A stretch of DNA of 64,000 nucleotides from Sphingomonas corticis (GCF_012035195.1 NZ_JAAVJH010000003.1:248001-312000), one strand, 5' to 3'; shown: positions 1 to 8,588, counted from the stretch's first letter. Program-made: numbers and translations. Notes: generated from the sequence alone by a model not told the origin.

Positions 1-73
1 GGTTACATTGATGGTAGCGATAACGCAGGTGAGGATAGGCGAGGATGCCACGCAGTAGCGGCACGGACGCGAC

Positions 74-1366
74 ATGAGCGCGCCCACCTTCGATCCAACG
101 CGCGCCGCGCTGATGCGTCCCGCCGGGCGCCGACGCTGGGGCGTGGTGGCGCTGCTCTTCGCCGCGACCGTCATCAACTACATCGACCGGCAGATGATCG
201 GCATCCTCAAGCCGACGCTCTCCGCGGAGTTCGGCTGGTCGGAGGGCGATTACGCGGACATCGTCTTCTTCTTCACCGTCGCCTACGCCATCGGCTACGT
301 CAGCTTCGGGCGCATCGTCGACAAGGTGGGGACGCGCATCGGCTATGCCGTCGCCTTTGTGATCTGGCAGGGCGCGCATATCGCGCACGGCCTCGCGTCA
401 GGGGTCACGCAGTTCGCGATGGCGCGGTTCGCGCTCGGCATCGGCGAGTCGGGCAGCTTCCCCTCGGCGATCAAGGCCGTGACCGAGTGGTTCCCGGCGC
501 GCGAGCGGGCGCTGGCGATCGGCATCTTCAACGCCGGCGCGAACGTCGGCGCGGTGGTGACGCCGCTGTTGGTGCCGTTCCTGGTCGTCACGGTCGGCTG
601 GCGCATGGCGTTCGTCGTCACCGGCGTCGCCAGCCTCGTCTGGCTGGCGGCGTGGTGGGCGCTCTACCGTCGTCCGCGCGAGACCGCGGCGGTCGCGCCG
701 GACGAACTGGCGTGGATCGAGCAGGATCCGCCCGAACCCGTCGCAACCGTGCCGTGGACGCGCGTGCTGCTGACGCGCGAGACCTGGGCCTATGCGCTCG
801 GCCGCTTCTGCATCGATCCGATCTGGTGGTTCTTCCTGTTCTGGCTGCCGGGCTATCTCGGCGAGCGCTACGGCCTCGATCTCAAGAGCTTCGGTCCGCC
901 GCTGGTCGCGATCTACCTCATCTCGGACCTGGGCAGCGTGGCGGGCGGGTGGCTGTCTTCCCGGCTGCTGCACCGCGGCTGGGGCGTGAACGCGGCGCGC
1001 AAGGCCACGATGGCGCTGGCCGCGGTCGCGGTACTGCCCGTCCTCTTCGCGCAGGGGATCGACAATCTGTGGCTGGCGGTGCTGGTGATCGGCATCGCCA
1101 CCGCCGCGCACCAGGCATTCTCGGCGAACCTCTACGCCATCCCCACCGACATGTTCCCGCTGGCCGCAGTCGGATCGGTGATCGGCATCGGCGGCACGGC
1201 GGGGGCGGTCGGCGGCATGGTAATGGCGAAGTACGCCGGCTTCGTGCTCGACCGGATCGGCAGCTACGTGCCGCTGTTCGCCGTCGCGGGCAGCGCGTAC
1301 CTGGTCGCGCTGCTCCTCATCCACCTGCTCTCGCCGCGCCTCGCCCGCGTCGACATGGCGCGGTGA
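74..1366 (+). CDS. MFS transporter, ACS/ExuT-like organic anion permease
   Basis: A 430-residue major facilitator protein with about twelve hydrophobic segments. The first helix ends in NYIDRQ (residues 35-40), followed by a loop motif DKVGTR (83-88) that matches MFS motif A. Both are typical of the anion:cation symporter family, whose best-known members carry hexuronates, and this is where the family call comes from. The substrate cannot be read from the sequence. It probably acts in the inner membrane to import a sugar acid or similar anion. The ATG at 74 is the first in-frame start; no strong ribosome binding site precedes it. The gene converges on the LOG-family gene with only 7 bases between the stops. 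Its 5' neighbours, possibly a sugar-acid catabolic cluster, lie outside the window. Confidence 0.85.
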   Translation: MSAPTFDPTRAALMRPAGRRRWGVVALLFAATVINYIDRQMIGILKPTLSAEFGWSEGDYADIVFFFTVAYAIGYVSFGRIVDKVGTRIGYAVAFVIWQGAHIAHGLASGVTQFAMARFALGIGESGSFPSAIKAVTEWFPARERALAIGIFNAGANVGAVVTPLLVPFLVVTVGWRMAFVVTGVASLVWLAAWWALYRRPRETAAVAPDELAWIEQDPPEPVATVPWTRVLLTRETWAYALGRFCIDPIWWFFLFWLPGYLGERYGLDLKSFGPPLVAIYLISDLGSVAGGWLSSRLLHRGWGVNAARKATMALAAVAVLPVLFAQGIDNLWLAVLVIGIATAAHQAFSANLYAIPTDMFPLAAVGSVIGIGGTAGAVGGMVMAKYAGFVLDRIGSYVPLFAVAGSAYLVALLLIHLLSPRLARVDMAR

Positions 1367-1373
1367 GGTCGCG

Positions 1374-2264
1374 TCAGGCGCCCGGCGGCGTGGGCGCCTT
1401 CTCCTGCCGCTCGCGATAGAATTGCTGCACGACGGCCCAGCCCTCCGCCGCGCTCTCGCAGTAGCGGAAGATGCCGAGGTCGCGCTCGGAGATCACGCCC
1501 TCCTCGACCAGCGCCTCGAAGTTGACGACGCGCTCCCAGAACTCGCGGCCGAACAGCAGCACGGGAATCGGCTCGATCTTGCCCGTCTGGATCAGCGTCA
1601 GCAGTTCGAACAGCTCGTCGAACGTGCCGAAGCCGCCAGGGAAGGCCGCCAGCGCGCGTGCGTGGAGCAGGAAATGCATCTTCCGCAGCGCGAAATAGTG
1701 GAATTGCGTGCTCAGCGCGGGCGTGACGTAGGGGTTGGGCGCCTGCTCGTGCGGCAGGACGATGTTCAGGCCGATCGATTCGGCGTGCACGTCCGCCGCG
1801 CCGCGGTTGGCCGCCTCCATGATCGATGGCCCGCCGCCCGAGCAGACGACGAAGTGCCGCTTGCCCGCCTCGTCGCGCGGGAAGTTGGAGCACAATTGCG
1901 CGAGCTCACGCGCCATGTCGTAGTAGCGCGACTTGGCGACCAGCCGCTCCGCCACCTTCCTCGCCTTGTCGTCGGTGGCGAGATCCAGCAGCGCCTGTGC
2001 CTTGGCGGGCTCGGGTATCCGCGCCGATCCGTAGAAGACGAAGGTGGAGCCGATATGCGCCTCGTCCAGGATCACCTGCGTCTTCAGCAGCTCCAGCTGG
2101 AAGCGCACGGGCCGCAAATCCTCGCGCAGCAGGAAGTCCATGTCCTGGAACGCCAGCTTGTACGCCGGGCTTTCCGTCTGTGGGGTGGAGATGCTCTGCT
2201 CGGCGGCGCGGGCATCGGTGCTGGCACGCGGGAAAACGCGGCTGGGAACGCGGGTCTCTGTCAT
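1374..2264 (-). CDS. LOG-family (TIGR00730-like) Rossmann-fold protein
   Basis: A 296-residue protein with the two signatures of the LOG/lysine-decarboxylase-like family: SGGGPSIME at residues 142-150 and PGGFGTFDE at 209-217. Characterised members are cytokinin-riboside 5'-monophosphate phosphoribohydrolases that cleave a base from a nucleotide. The protein is about 100 residues longer than plant-type LOG proteins because of an N-terminal extension, as in the larger bacterial subgroup, so nucleotide cleavage is plausible but the exact substrate is unknown. It is cytoplasmic by absence of a signal sequence. It shares a 7-base convergent gap with the MFS gene and is followed upstream by the divergently spaced extensin-like gene on the same strand. 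Confidence 0.85.
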   Translation of the reverse strand: MTETRVPSRVFPRASTDARAAEQSISTPQTESPAYKLAFQDMDFLLREDLRPVRFQLELLKTQVILDEAHIGSTFVFYGSARIPEPAKAQALLDLATDDKARKVAERLVAKSRYYDMARELAQLCSNFPRDEAGKRHFVVCSGGGPSIMEAANRGAADVHAESIGLNIVLPHEQAPNPYVTPALSTQFHYFALRKMHFLLHARALAAFPGGFGTFDELFELLTLIQTGKIEPIPVLLFGREFWERVVNFEALVEEGVISERDLGIFRYCESAAEGWAVVQQFYRERQEKAPTPPGA

Positions 2265-2309
2265 CCCAGCGCGATACGGCCGGTTGATGACGGGGGCAAG
2301 TAAGCGAGG

Positions 2310-2975
2310 TTAGCGACAGAAGTTCGCGCCGTCGTCTTCCAGGTGGAGGTGGTCCTTGTGCGCGGCGTTGTAGTCCGGCGACAGCACGGTGCCGAAGCGG
2401 CGGCAGGCGGAGGTGCGGATGGTCTGGAGGAACCGGCGCACCTGCGGATCGGCGCTGTTCCAGTCGGACAGGATCGAGACGCGGCGCCCGTCCTTCAGCT
2501 CGAACGCGGACACGTCGATCGCATTGGCCAGCGCGTGGCCCGACCGGCGCCCCGGCCCCTTGGTGCCGATGGTGTTGCGGCAGGCGTAACTGCCCATCGT
2601 CAGGATGCGCGACAGCTCGCTGCCCAGGATCTGGTAGGCCGCGGGCGCCACGCCGTTGCGCGCCCAGGCGGCGAAGGCGCGCGCCTGACCGCAGCGGATC
2701 GCGCCCAGGTTCGCGGTGGGCACGCCGATGTCGAGCAGCTTCACCGTGCCGACCAGCCCGCATCCGGGCGCGAACTGACGGTCGGGCAGGGGCGTGAAAT
2801 CGACGCCCAGGTTGCGCAGGTCCGTCTCGCACGCCGCGGTCTCGCGGATGGAAGGGCCCGCCACCTTGCCGATCGGTGGTGGCGGCGCGGGGCGCTCCGT
2901 GCGGCCGCAGGCGGCGAGCAGGGCGAACAGCGCCAGCGCCGCGCTTCGGCGCCGTCCCGTCGTGCCGTGCCACAT
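2310..2975 (-). CDS. Extensin-like family lipoprotein
   Basis: A 221-residue exported protein with an extensin-like C-terminal domain. The N-terminus is positively charged, then hydrophobic, then has a lipobox LAAC with the cysteine at about residue 23, so it is probably anchored as a lipoprotein. The domain has SGHALANAID (His ~147, Asp ~154) and a later HKDHLHLED stretch, an arrangement of metal ligands like that of D-Ala-D-Ala peptidase-type folds. The role is unproven; cell-wall binding or hydrolysis is possible. I chose the ATG at 2975, which has a G-rich stretch about 7 bases upstream; a GTG at 2996 is the alternative. It lies 45 bases upstream of the LOG-family gene on the same strand. 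Confidence 0.8.
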   Translation of the reverse strand: MWHGTTGRRRSAALALFALLAACGRTERPAPPPPIGKVAGPSIRETAACETDLRNLGVDFTPLPDRQFAPGCGLVGTVKLLDIGVPTANLGAIRCGQARAFAAWARNGVAPAAYQILGSELSRILTMGSYACRNTIGTKGPGRRSGHALANAIDVSAFELKDGRRVSILSDWNSADPQVRRFLQTIRTSACRRFGTVLSPDYNAAHKDHLHLEDDGANFCR

Positions 2976-3058
2976 GCTGATGCCGCCCCTTGCCACGGGC
3001 GACGCCTACGCCGCGACGGATGAACCGCCAATGGCCGCGGGGCGAACGGTGCGGCCGG

Positions 3059-3723
3059 TCAGTCGAAGCTCGCCGCACGCTCCAGCCGCGCCGCCTGCAT
3101 CGCCGACAGTTGGGCGATCAGCCGCCGCAGCAGCAGGACAAGCGGCACGTCGATCAGCAGCGAGCCGACGAAGAACCAGTCCACCACGATCAGCTCCGCC
3201 CCGGTGTCCGCCTGCAGCGACACGCGGAACACGAGATTGTCGAGCAGCGTGGTGGCGATCCACTATCCCCACCCGTCCTGATCCAGCCGGGCAGGGCGAC
3301 GGTATCCGGTCGGTCCGGATTTCACCGTCGCGGTTTACGCCTCGCGCACTCCTTGGAACGGTTTCCACAGATTGCCGACCGCCACGAAGAACCAGCCGAC
3401 GTTCCAGTCGGGCGGCATGGTCATCGCGGCACTGAAGGCATGGGCATTGCGACCCGCCACGTAGATCCAGCGGAAGACCAGGATGCCGCAGATGATCGAC
3501 GCCAACATGTAGACAAGGGCGGCGATTTCCGTCCCGGTCAGCGGAGCGTCGGCGTTCACGGTAGTGAAGCGCCGGGACCCATCTTCGATCATCGCGCTCA
3601 ACATCATGATTTCAATGCGCAATGCCAGTGCCTCCACAGCATCGGCCCCCGACCAGATCCTAAGGCCACGATCGTGCGTCTTGCCAGCGCCAGCGGCATC
3701 TGTGTCCCGATCGGCTTCTCCAT
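3059..3723 (-). pseudogene. Broken DUF4328-type membrane protein gene
   Basis: Reading the minus strand from the ATG at 3723 gives a DUF4328-like protein interrupted three times. The first frame begins MEKPIGTQMPLALARRTIV and is lost near 3650 in a GGGGG run; adding one G restores the next segment (ADAVEALALRIEIMMLSAM). That segment carries the family core: a helix ending RWIYVAGRNAHAF, then WNVGWFFVAVGNLWKPFQGVREA. A TAA stop follows at 3335-3337. The same frame continues for 23 codons to a TAG at 3263-3265, exactly where the family has a tryptophan pair, then runs through WIATTLLDN and a last helix to the TGA at 3059. Repaired length is about 221 residues, normal for the family. Three independent lesions argue for decay. 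Confidence 0.75.
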
Positions 3724-3857
3724 GACGAAACCACGCCGGGGGTGTTCGATACTGTCGAGCGGACGATTGCGGTTGCCAGCCCGCCGCCGCGCGGCTAGTG
3801 CCGTCGACGGGCCACGCGGTCCCAACGCCGCGCGTGCTCTCTGTAAGGAGAGTTGAA

Positions 3858-4982
3858 TTGACCGACGTTACCAAGCCGCAGGCGAAGCCTGCGCGGCCGC
3901 ACTTCTCGTCCGGCCCCTGCGCCAAGCCGCCGGGCTACGACCCCGCCAGCCTCGCCACCGCGGTCCTCGGCCGCTCGCATCGTTCGAAGCTGGGCAAGCA
4001 GCGACTGCAATATTGCATCGAGCTGATGCGCGAGCTGCTGAATCTGCCCGACACGCATCGCATCGGCATCGTGCCCGGATCGGACACGGGCGCGTTCGAG
4101 ATGGCGATGTGGACGATGCTGGGCGCGCGCCCGGTCACCGCGCTGGCGTGGGAGAGCTTCGGCGAGGGCTGGGTGACCGACGCGGTCAAGCAGCTGAAGA
4201 TCGACCCGACCGTGCTGCGCGCCGACTACGGCCAGCTGCCGGACCTGTCCGCGGTGGACTGGTCGGACGACGTCCTCTTCACCTGGAACGGCACCACCAG
4301 CGGCGTGCGCGTGCCGGACGGCGACTGGATCGCCGACGATCGCGAGGGGCTGTCCTTCGCCGACGCGACCAGCGGCGTCTTCGCCTACGACCTGCCGTGG
4401 GACAAGATCGACGTTGCCACGTTCAGCTGGCAGAAGGTGCTGGGCGGGGAGGGCGCGCACGGCGTCCTGATCCTGGGCCCGCGCGCGGTCGAGCGGCTGG
4501 AGAGCCATACCCCCGCCTGGCCGCTGCCCAAGGTGTTCCGCCTCGTGTCGAAGGGCAAGCTCGCCGAGGGCGTGTTCAAGGGCGAGACGATCAACACGCC
4601 GTCGATGCTGGCCGTCGAGGATGCGATCTGGGCGCTCGAATGGGCCAAGTCGCTGGGGGCGGGCGGTTTGATCGCGCGCTCCGACGCCAATGCCGCCGCG
4701 CTGGATCGCATCGTCGCGGAGCGCGACTGGCTCGGGCATCTCGCGGTGGACGAAGCGTCTCGGTCGAGGACCAGCGTCTGCCTGACGGTCGATGCCGACG
4801 AGGCGGTCATCAAGAAGATGGTGGCGCTGCTCGAGGCGGAGGACGCCGCCTACGACATCGGCGGCTATCGCGATGCGCCGCCCGGTCTGCGCATCTGGTG
4901 CGGCGCCACGGTCGACACCGCCGATATCGAGGCGATGGGGCCGTGGCTCGACTGGGCTTATGCGACCGCGAAGGCCGGCTGA
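3858..4982 (+). CDS. serC: Phosphoserine aminotransferase
   Basis: Converts 3-phosphohydroxypyruvate and glutamate to phosphoserine and 2-oxoglutarate, the second step of serine biosynthesis, in the cytoplasm with PLP. The 374-residue sequence has the N-terminal FSSGPCAKPPG motif and the PLP-lysine region FSWQKVLGGEGAHG (Lys ~193). It belongs to the longer alphaproteobacterial/actinobacterial SerC type rather than the E. coli type. The start is a TTG at 3858: it follows an AAGGAG at 3845-3850 with 7 bases spacing and yields LTDVTKPQAKPARPHFSSGP. An in-frame ATG lies further upstream at 3798 but would add 20 unlikely residues and cross the ribosome binding site. serA follows after 97 bases that hold an inverted repeat. 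Confidence 0.95.
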   Translation: MTDVTKPQAKPARPHFSSGPCAKPPGYDPASLATAVLGRSHRSKLGKQRLQYCIELMRELLNLPDTHRIGIVPGSDTGAFEMAMWTMLGARPVTALAWESFGEGWVTDAVKQLKIDPTVLRADYGQLPDLSAVDWSDDVLFTWNGTTSGVRVPDGDWIADDREGLSFADATSGVFAYDLPWDKIDVATFSWQKVLGGEGAHGVLILGPRAVERLESHTPAWPLPKVFRLVSKGKLAEGVFKGETINTPSMLAVEDAIWALEWAKSLGAGGLIARSDANAAALDRIVAERDWLGHLAVDEASRSRTSVCLTVDADEAVIKKMVALLEAEDAAYDIGGYRDAPPGLRIWCGATVDTADIEAMGPWLDWAYATAKAG

Positions 4983-4989
4983 CGAAATA

Positions 4990-5070
4990 CGTCACCCCAG
5001 CGAAAGCTGGGGTCTCTCTCCCCATAGCGTGCCCATGCAGCACGAGATCCCGGCTTTCGCTGGGATGACG
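4990..5070. repeat. Inverted repeat between serC and serA
   Basis: Arms of 22-23 bases (4990-5012 and 5049-5070) pair nearly perfectly around a 36-base centre; each arm contains CCAGCGAAAGC. It is a REP-like mobile palindrome of the kind common in sphingomonads. It could form a transcript hairpin between serC and serA and so lower serA expression, but that is inference. I saw no second copy in this window. Confidence 0.75.
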
Positions 5071-5079
5071 AGGTGAACC

Positions 5080-6657
5080 ATGCCCAAGGTACTGATTTCC
5101 GACAAGATGGACCCCCGCGCCGCCGAGATCTTCCGCGAGCGCGGCGTCGAGGTGGACGAGATCACCGGCAAGACGCCGGACGAGCTGAAGGCGATGATCG
5201 GCCAGTATGACGGCCTGGCCATCCGCAGCTCGACCAAGGTGACGAAGGACATTCTCGAGCACGCCACCAACCTGAAGGTCGTCGGCCGGGCCGGCATCGG
5301 CGTCGACAACGTCGACATCCCTGCCGCCTCGGCCAAGGGCGTGGTCGTGATGAACACGCCGTTCGGCAACTCGATCACCACGGCGGAGCACGCGATCGCG
5401 CTGATGTTCGCGCTCGCGCGCCAGCTGCCGGAGGCGGACGCCTCGACGCAGGCGGGCAAGTGGGAGAAGAACCGCTTCATGGGCGTCGAGCTGACGGGCA
5501 AGACGCTGGGCCTGATCGGCGCGGGCAACATCGGCTCGATCGTCGCGGATCGCGCGCTCGGCCTCAAGATGAAGGTGGTCGCCTTCGACCCGTTCCTGAC
5601 TGAGGAGCGCGCGGTGGAGATGGGCGTGACCAAGGCGACGCTGGACGAGCTGCTCGCCCGCGCCGACTTCATCACGCTGCACACGCCGCTGACCGACCAG
5701 ACGCGCAACATCCTGTCGGCGGAGAACCTCGCGAAGACGAAGGCGGGCGTGCGCATCATCAACTGCGCGCGCGGCGGCCTGATCGACGAGGCGGCGCTCA
5801 AGGCGGGGCTGGACAGCGGCCACATCGCGGGCGCCGCGCTGGACGTGTTCGTCGAGGAACCTGCGAAGGCCTCGCCGCTGTTCGGCACGCCGGGCTTCGT
5901 GTCCACGCCGCACCTCGGCGCCTCCACCACGGAGGCGCAGGTCAACGTCGCGATCCAGGTGGCCGAGCAGATGGCCGACTATCTCGTGTCCGGCGGCGTG
6001 ACGAACGCGCTCAACATGCCGAGCCTCTCCGCGGAGGAGGCGCCCAAGCTGCGCCCGTACATGGGGCTGGCGGAGAAGCTGGGCAGCCTGGTCGGCCAGC
6101 TGACCACCGGCGCGATCGACCGCGTGTCGATCCACCGCGAGGGCGCGGCGGCGGAGCTCAATCCCAAGCCCGTCACCAGCGCCGTCCTGACCGGCTTTCT
6201 GCGCACGCAGACCGATACGGTGAACATGGTCAACGCCCCCGTCCTCGCCCGCGACCGCGGCATGGAGGTGCGCGAGGTGCGGATCGAGCGCGAGGGCGAC
6301 TATCACACCCTGCTGCGCGTATCCGTCCGGACCGCGGACGGCGAACGCTCGGTCGCCGGCACGCTGTTCGGTGACGCCAACCCGCGGCTGGTCGAGCTGT
6401 TCGGCATCAAGGTGGAGGCGGACCTCGCCGGGCACATGCTGTACGTGGTGAACGAGGACGCGCCCGGCTTCATCGGCCGCATCGGCACGCTGCTGGGCGA
6501 GCGGGGCGTGAACATCGGCACCTTCCACCTCGGCCGGCGCCAGGCGGGTGGTGAGGCGGTGCTGCTGCTGTCGGTGGACGGCGCGGTGTCGCCCGAGCTG
6601 CTGGCGCAGGTGAAGGCGCTGCCGGGCGTGAAGACGGCGATGGGGCTGTCGTTCTGA
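5080..6657 (+). CDS. serA: D-3-phosphoglycerate dehydrogenase
   Basis: Oxidises 3-phosphoglycerate to 3-phosphohydroxypyruvate with NAD+, the first step of serine biosynthesis. At 525 residues it is the long form with an extra domain. The order is an N-terminal substrate domain, NAD-binding GAGNIG at about 147-152, the catalytic stretch GVRIINCARGGLIDEAAL, a second substrate segment, then an allosteric substrate-binding region (about 320-440) and a C-terminal ACT domain (about 450-525, VNEDAPGFIGRIGTLLGERG) that in relatives binds serine for feedback control. It starts at the ATG at 5080, 9 bases after the end of the upstream palindrome. It probably forms a unit with serC. Confidence 0.96.
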   Translation: MPKVLISDKMDPRAAEIFRERGVEVDEITGKTPDELKAMIGQYDGLAIRSSTKVTKDILEHATNLKVVGRAGIGVDNVDIPAASAKGVVVMNTPFGNSITTAEHAIALMFALARQLPEADASTQAGKWEKNRFMGVELTGKTLGLIGAGNIGSIVADRALGLKMKVVAFDPFLTEERAVEMGVTKATLDELLARADFITLHTPLTDQTRNILSAENLAKTKAGVRIINCARGGLIDEAALKAGLDSGHIAGAALDVFVEEPAKASPLFGTPGFVSTPHLGASTTEAQVNVAIQVAEQMADYLVSGGVTNALNMPSLSAEEAPKLRPYMGLAEKLGSLVGQLTTGAIDRVSIHREGAAAELNPKPVTSAVLTGFLRTQTDTVNMVNAPVLARDRGMEVREVRIEREGDYHTLLRVSVRTADGERSVAGTLFGDANPRLVELFGIKVEADLAGHMLYVVNEDAPGFIGRIGTLLGERGVNIGTFHLGRRQAGGEAVLLLSVDGAVSPELLAQVKALPGVKTAMGLSF

Positions 6658-6669
6658 CGTGGTGATCTC

Positions 6670-6691
6670 CTCTCCCCGCTCGCGGGGAGAG
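6670..6691. repeat. Perfect hairpin (left REP-like palindrome of the DUF559 unit)
   Basis: CTCTCCCCGC and GCGGGGAGAG form a perfect 10-base stem with a 2-base loop, 13 bases after the serA stop. It may serve as the serA terminator. A related palindrome sits at 7013-7047, on the other side of the DUF559 relic. Confidence 0.75.
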
Positions 6692-6746
6692 GGCCGGGGA
6701 GAGCGGGCGTGCGGCGAGCGGGCGGCGAGTTGCTCAACCGCGCCCG

Positions 6747-7055
6747 TGGTACCATCTGCGTGCAGGCCGCCTCCATGCCGTCAAGTCCAAGCGGCAGGTC
6801 TTGATCGCGGGGTTCATCGCAGACTTTGCCTCCAAGTCGCGCCGACTCGTCATCGAGGTTGACGGCGACACCCATGCGGGCGACGAAGCGCGCGACGAGC
6901 GCCGGACGGCGGTGCTGGAGGCGCATGGCTACCGGGTCATCCGCTTCACCAACGCGGATGTGGCGATGAATTTTGACGCGGTTTCGGAGGCGATCGTAGC
7001 GACGACGGCTGCCCCTCTCCCCGACCCTCTCTCCACGGGGGAGAGGGAGAAGTGA
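6747..7055 (+). pseudogene. DUF559 endonuclease-like gene, N-terminally truncated relic
   Basis: One frame from about 6747 to 7055 encodes most of a DUF559 domain (a Vsr/restriction-endonuclease-like fold): WYHLRAGRLHAVKSKRQ, then FIADFASKSRRLVIEVDGDTH, then the end GYRVIRFTNADV. The core EVDGDTHA with its acidic and histidine residues is intact. Complete family members have another 20-30 residues ahead of the LW-LR motif; here the frame upstream of 6747 turns into unrelated sequence with no plausible start or ribosome binding site. A TTG at 6801 could give an 84-residue product lacking the N-terminal strand. The last ~11 codons are read from the REP-like palindrome at 7012-7048. Most likely a non-functional remnant; a short expressed nuclease cannot be excluded. 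Confidence 0.65.
7012..7048. repeat. REP-like palindrome (right side of DUF559 unit)
   Basis: CCCTCTCCCC at 7013-7022 pairs with GGGGAGAGGG at 7038-7047 (10 bases, perfect). It belongs to the same sequence class as the hairpin at 6670-6691. Its right end, GGGAGA, lies 3-8 bases before the hisZ GTG at 7052 and looks like that gene's ribosome binding site. Confidence 0.7.
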
Positions 7056-8158
7056 CCGCGCTCCTGCCCGAGGGGCTGCGCGACCGGCTGCCGCCGTTCG
7101 CCGACGCCGCCGCCGCGATCGAGGCGCGGGTGCTGGCCGCCATCCACGCGCATGGCTACGAGCGCGTCGATCCGCCGCTCGCGGAGTTCGCCGACGCGCT
7201 CGGCACCCGGCTGAAGGCCGGCGCACTGTCCGACGCGGTGCGCTTCGTCGATCCCGTGTCGCAGCGCACGCTCGCGATCCGGCCGGACATTACCGCGCAG
7301 GTCGCGCGGATCGCCGCGACGCGGATGGGGCATCACCCAAGGCCGGTGCGCCTCTCCTATGCGGGCTCGGTGCTGAAGCTACGCGCCTCACAGCTGTCGC
7401 CCGCGCGCGAGTTGCGGCAGATCGGCTGCGAGCTGTTCGGGCTCGACACCGTCGCCGCGGCGAGGGAGGTGGCGAGCGTCGCCGTCGATGCGCTGGAGGC
7501 GGCGGGAGTCGCCGACCGGTCGGTGGACTTCACGCTGCCCGACCTGGTCGACACGCTCGCCGCCGGGCCGCTGCCGGTCGCGCCCGACGCACTGGCCGCG
7601 CTGCGCGAGCGGCTGGACGCCAAGGATGCCGGCGGGGTGGCGGCGATCGCGCCCGCCTACCTGCCGCTCGTCGCCGCGGCGGGGCCGTTCGCGCCCGCGC
7701 TGGAACGGCTGCGCGCTTTCGACACCGCGGGCGTGCTCGCGAGCCGGCTCGACGCGCTGGCCGAGATCGCCGCCGCGTTGGAGGGGCGCGCGGCGATGAC
7801 GCTCGACCCGACCGAACGCCACGGGTTCGAATATCAGACATGGCTCGGCTTCTCCCTGTTCGCGCGCGGCGCGGCGGAGGAGGTCGGGCGCGGCGGCACC
7901 TATACCGTGGTGCACGAGGACGGCGAGGAGGAGGCCGCGACCGGATTCTCACTTTACGCCGGCCGGCTGGTGGGCGAGGCGCCGGCGAGCGAGCGGCGGC
8001 GGCTGTTCCTGCCGTTCGGCACGCCGGCAGCGGAGGCGACGGCGCTGCGCTCGCAAGGCTGGGTGACGGTGGCGGCGCTGGAGCCGGGCGACACGCCGGA
8101 GGCGCAGCTGGCGACGCACTTCTGGGTCGGGGGAGAGGCGCGGGCGCTGCCGGAATGA
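7052..8158 (+). CDS. hisZ: ATP phosphoribosyltransferase regulatory subunit
   Basis: A 368-residue class II aminoacyl-tRNA-synthetase-like protein of the HisZ family. HisZ lacks synthetase activity and pairs with short HisG to form the first enzyme of histidine biosynthesis. Visible family features are the start LLPEGLRDRLPP, motif-2-like LAIRPDITAQVARI, and ARELRQIGCELFG. The conserved glycine-rich C-terminal motif is present in altered form (GRGGTYTVVHEDG). It starts with GTG at 7052 overlapping the stop of the DUF559 relic; the GGGAGA just upstream comes from the palindrome. hisG is not in the window. The 4-base ATGA overlap with the following NUDIX gene and nearness of purA fit the usual sphingomonad order. 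Confidence 0.9.
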   Translation: MTALLPEGLRDRLPPFADAAAAIEARVLAAIHAHGYERVDPPLAEFADALGTRLKAGALSDAVRFVDPVSQRTLAIRPDITAQVARIAATRMGHHPRPVRLSYAGSVLKLRASQLSPARELRQIGCELFGLDTVAAAREVASVAVDALEAAGVADRSVDFTLPDLVDTLAAGPLPVAPDALAALRERLDAKDAGGVAAIAPAYLPLVAAAGPFAPALERLRAFDTAGVLASRLDALAEIAAALEGRAAMTLDPTERHGFEYQTWLGFSLFARGAAEEVGRGGTYTVVHEDGEEEAATGFSLYAGRLVGEAPASERRRLFLPFGTPAAEATALRSQGWVTVAALEPGDTPEAQLATHFWVGGEARALPE

Positions 8159-8559
8159 CGGTGGAGACGGTCGGCGCGATCCTCGTCGATAACGGACGAG
8201 TGCTGCTGGGGCGGCGCGCCGGGCACAAGACGTTCGCCGGCTGCTGGGACGTCATTGGCGGTCATGTCGAGCCGGGAGAGACGATCGACGCTGCGCTCCA
8301 TCGGGAGCTGTCGGAGGAACTCGGTATCACCGGCTCGTCGGCCACCTATATCGAGACCCTCGTAATCGGCGATGGGAACGGATCGTCCGTGCCGCTGCAT
8401 CTCTTCGCGATCCCCGGGTGGCGCGGCACGCCGGGGGTGCGAAACGACGAGCATGACGAACTGCGATGGTTCGACCTTGCGGAGGCGGCCGTCCTTCACC
8501 CGGTCGTCACCGACGATTATCGCCGCGTCCTGGCGTCGCTGCGCATCCCGCGCGGTTGA
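8155..8559 (+). CDS. NUDIX hydrolase
   Basis: A 134-residue NUDIX-fold pyrophosphohydrolase. The NUDIX box is complete: it begins GGHVEPGETID and ends RELSEELGI (roughly residues 38-60), with the metal-binding REL-EEL core intact. The size fits small housecleaning or MutT-like enzymes; the substrate is not determined. Its ATG overlaps the hisZ stop by 4 bases (ATGA), so it is probably translationally coupled to hisZ. Confidence 0.88.
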   Translation: MTVETVGAILVDNGRVLLGRRAGHKTFAGCWDVIGGHVEPGETIDAALHRELSEELGITGSSATYIETLVIGDGNGSSVPLHLFAIPGWRGTPGVRNDEHDELRWFDLAEAAVLHPVVTDDYRRVLASLRIPRG

Positions 8560-8565
8560 CCCTCC

Positions 8566-8588
8566 CGGGCGGGAAGGCTAACCGCCCG
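8566..8588. terminator. Possible hairpin terminator after the NUDIX gene
   Basis: CGGGCGG (8566-8572) pairs with CCGCCCG (8582-8588) around a 9-base loop, just after the NUDIX stop. No T-run follows, so it is a weak candidate. The rest of the gap up to purA shows only a degenerate palindrome-like sequence. Confidence 0.35.

Noticed and set aside
1..73. LacI-type operator (GGTAGCGATAAC region) before the MFS gene
   Set aside because: Only a partial match to an inverted repeat and no regulator in view; too weak to call.
3263..3337. Stop-codon recoding (selenocysteine or pyrrolysine) in the DUF4328 gene
   Set aside because: One stop is TAA and the other TAG, there is also a frameshift, and no SECIS-like structure or Pyl genes are seen. 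Decay is simpler.
3798..3857. Upstream ATG start of serC at 3798
   Set aside because: It would add 20 residues without family similarity and read across the AAGGAG that serves the TTG at 3858.
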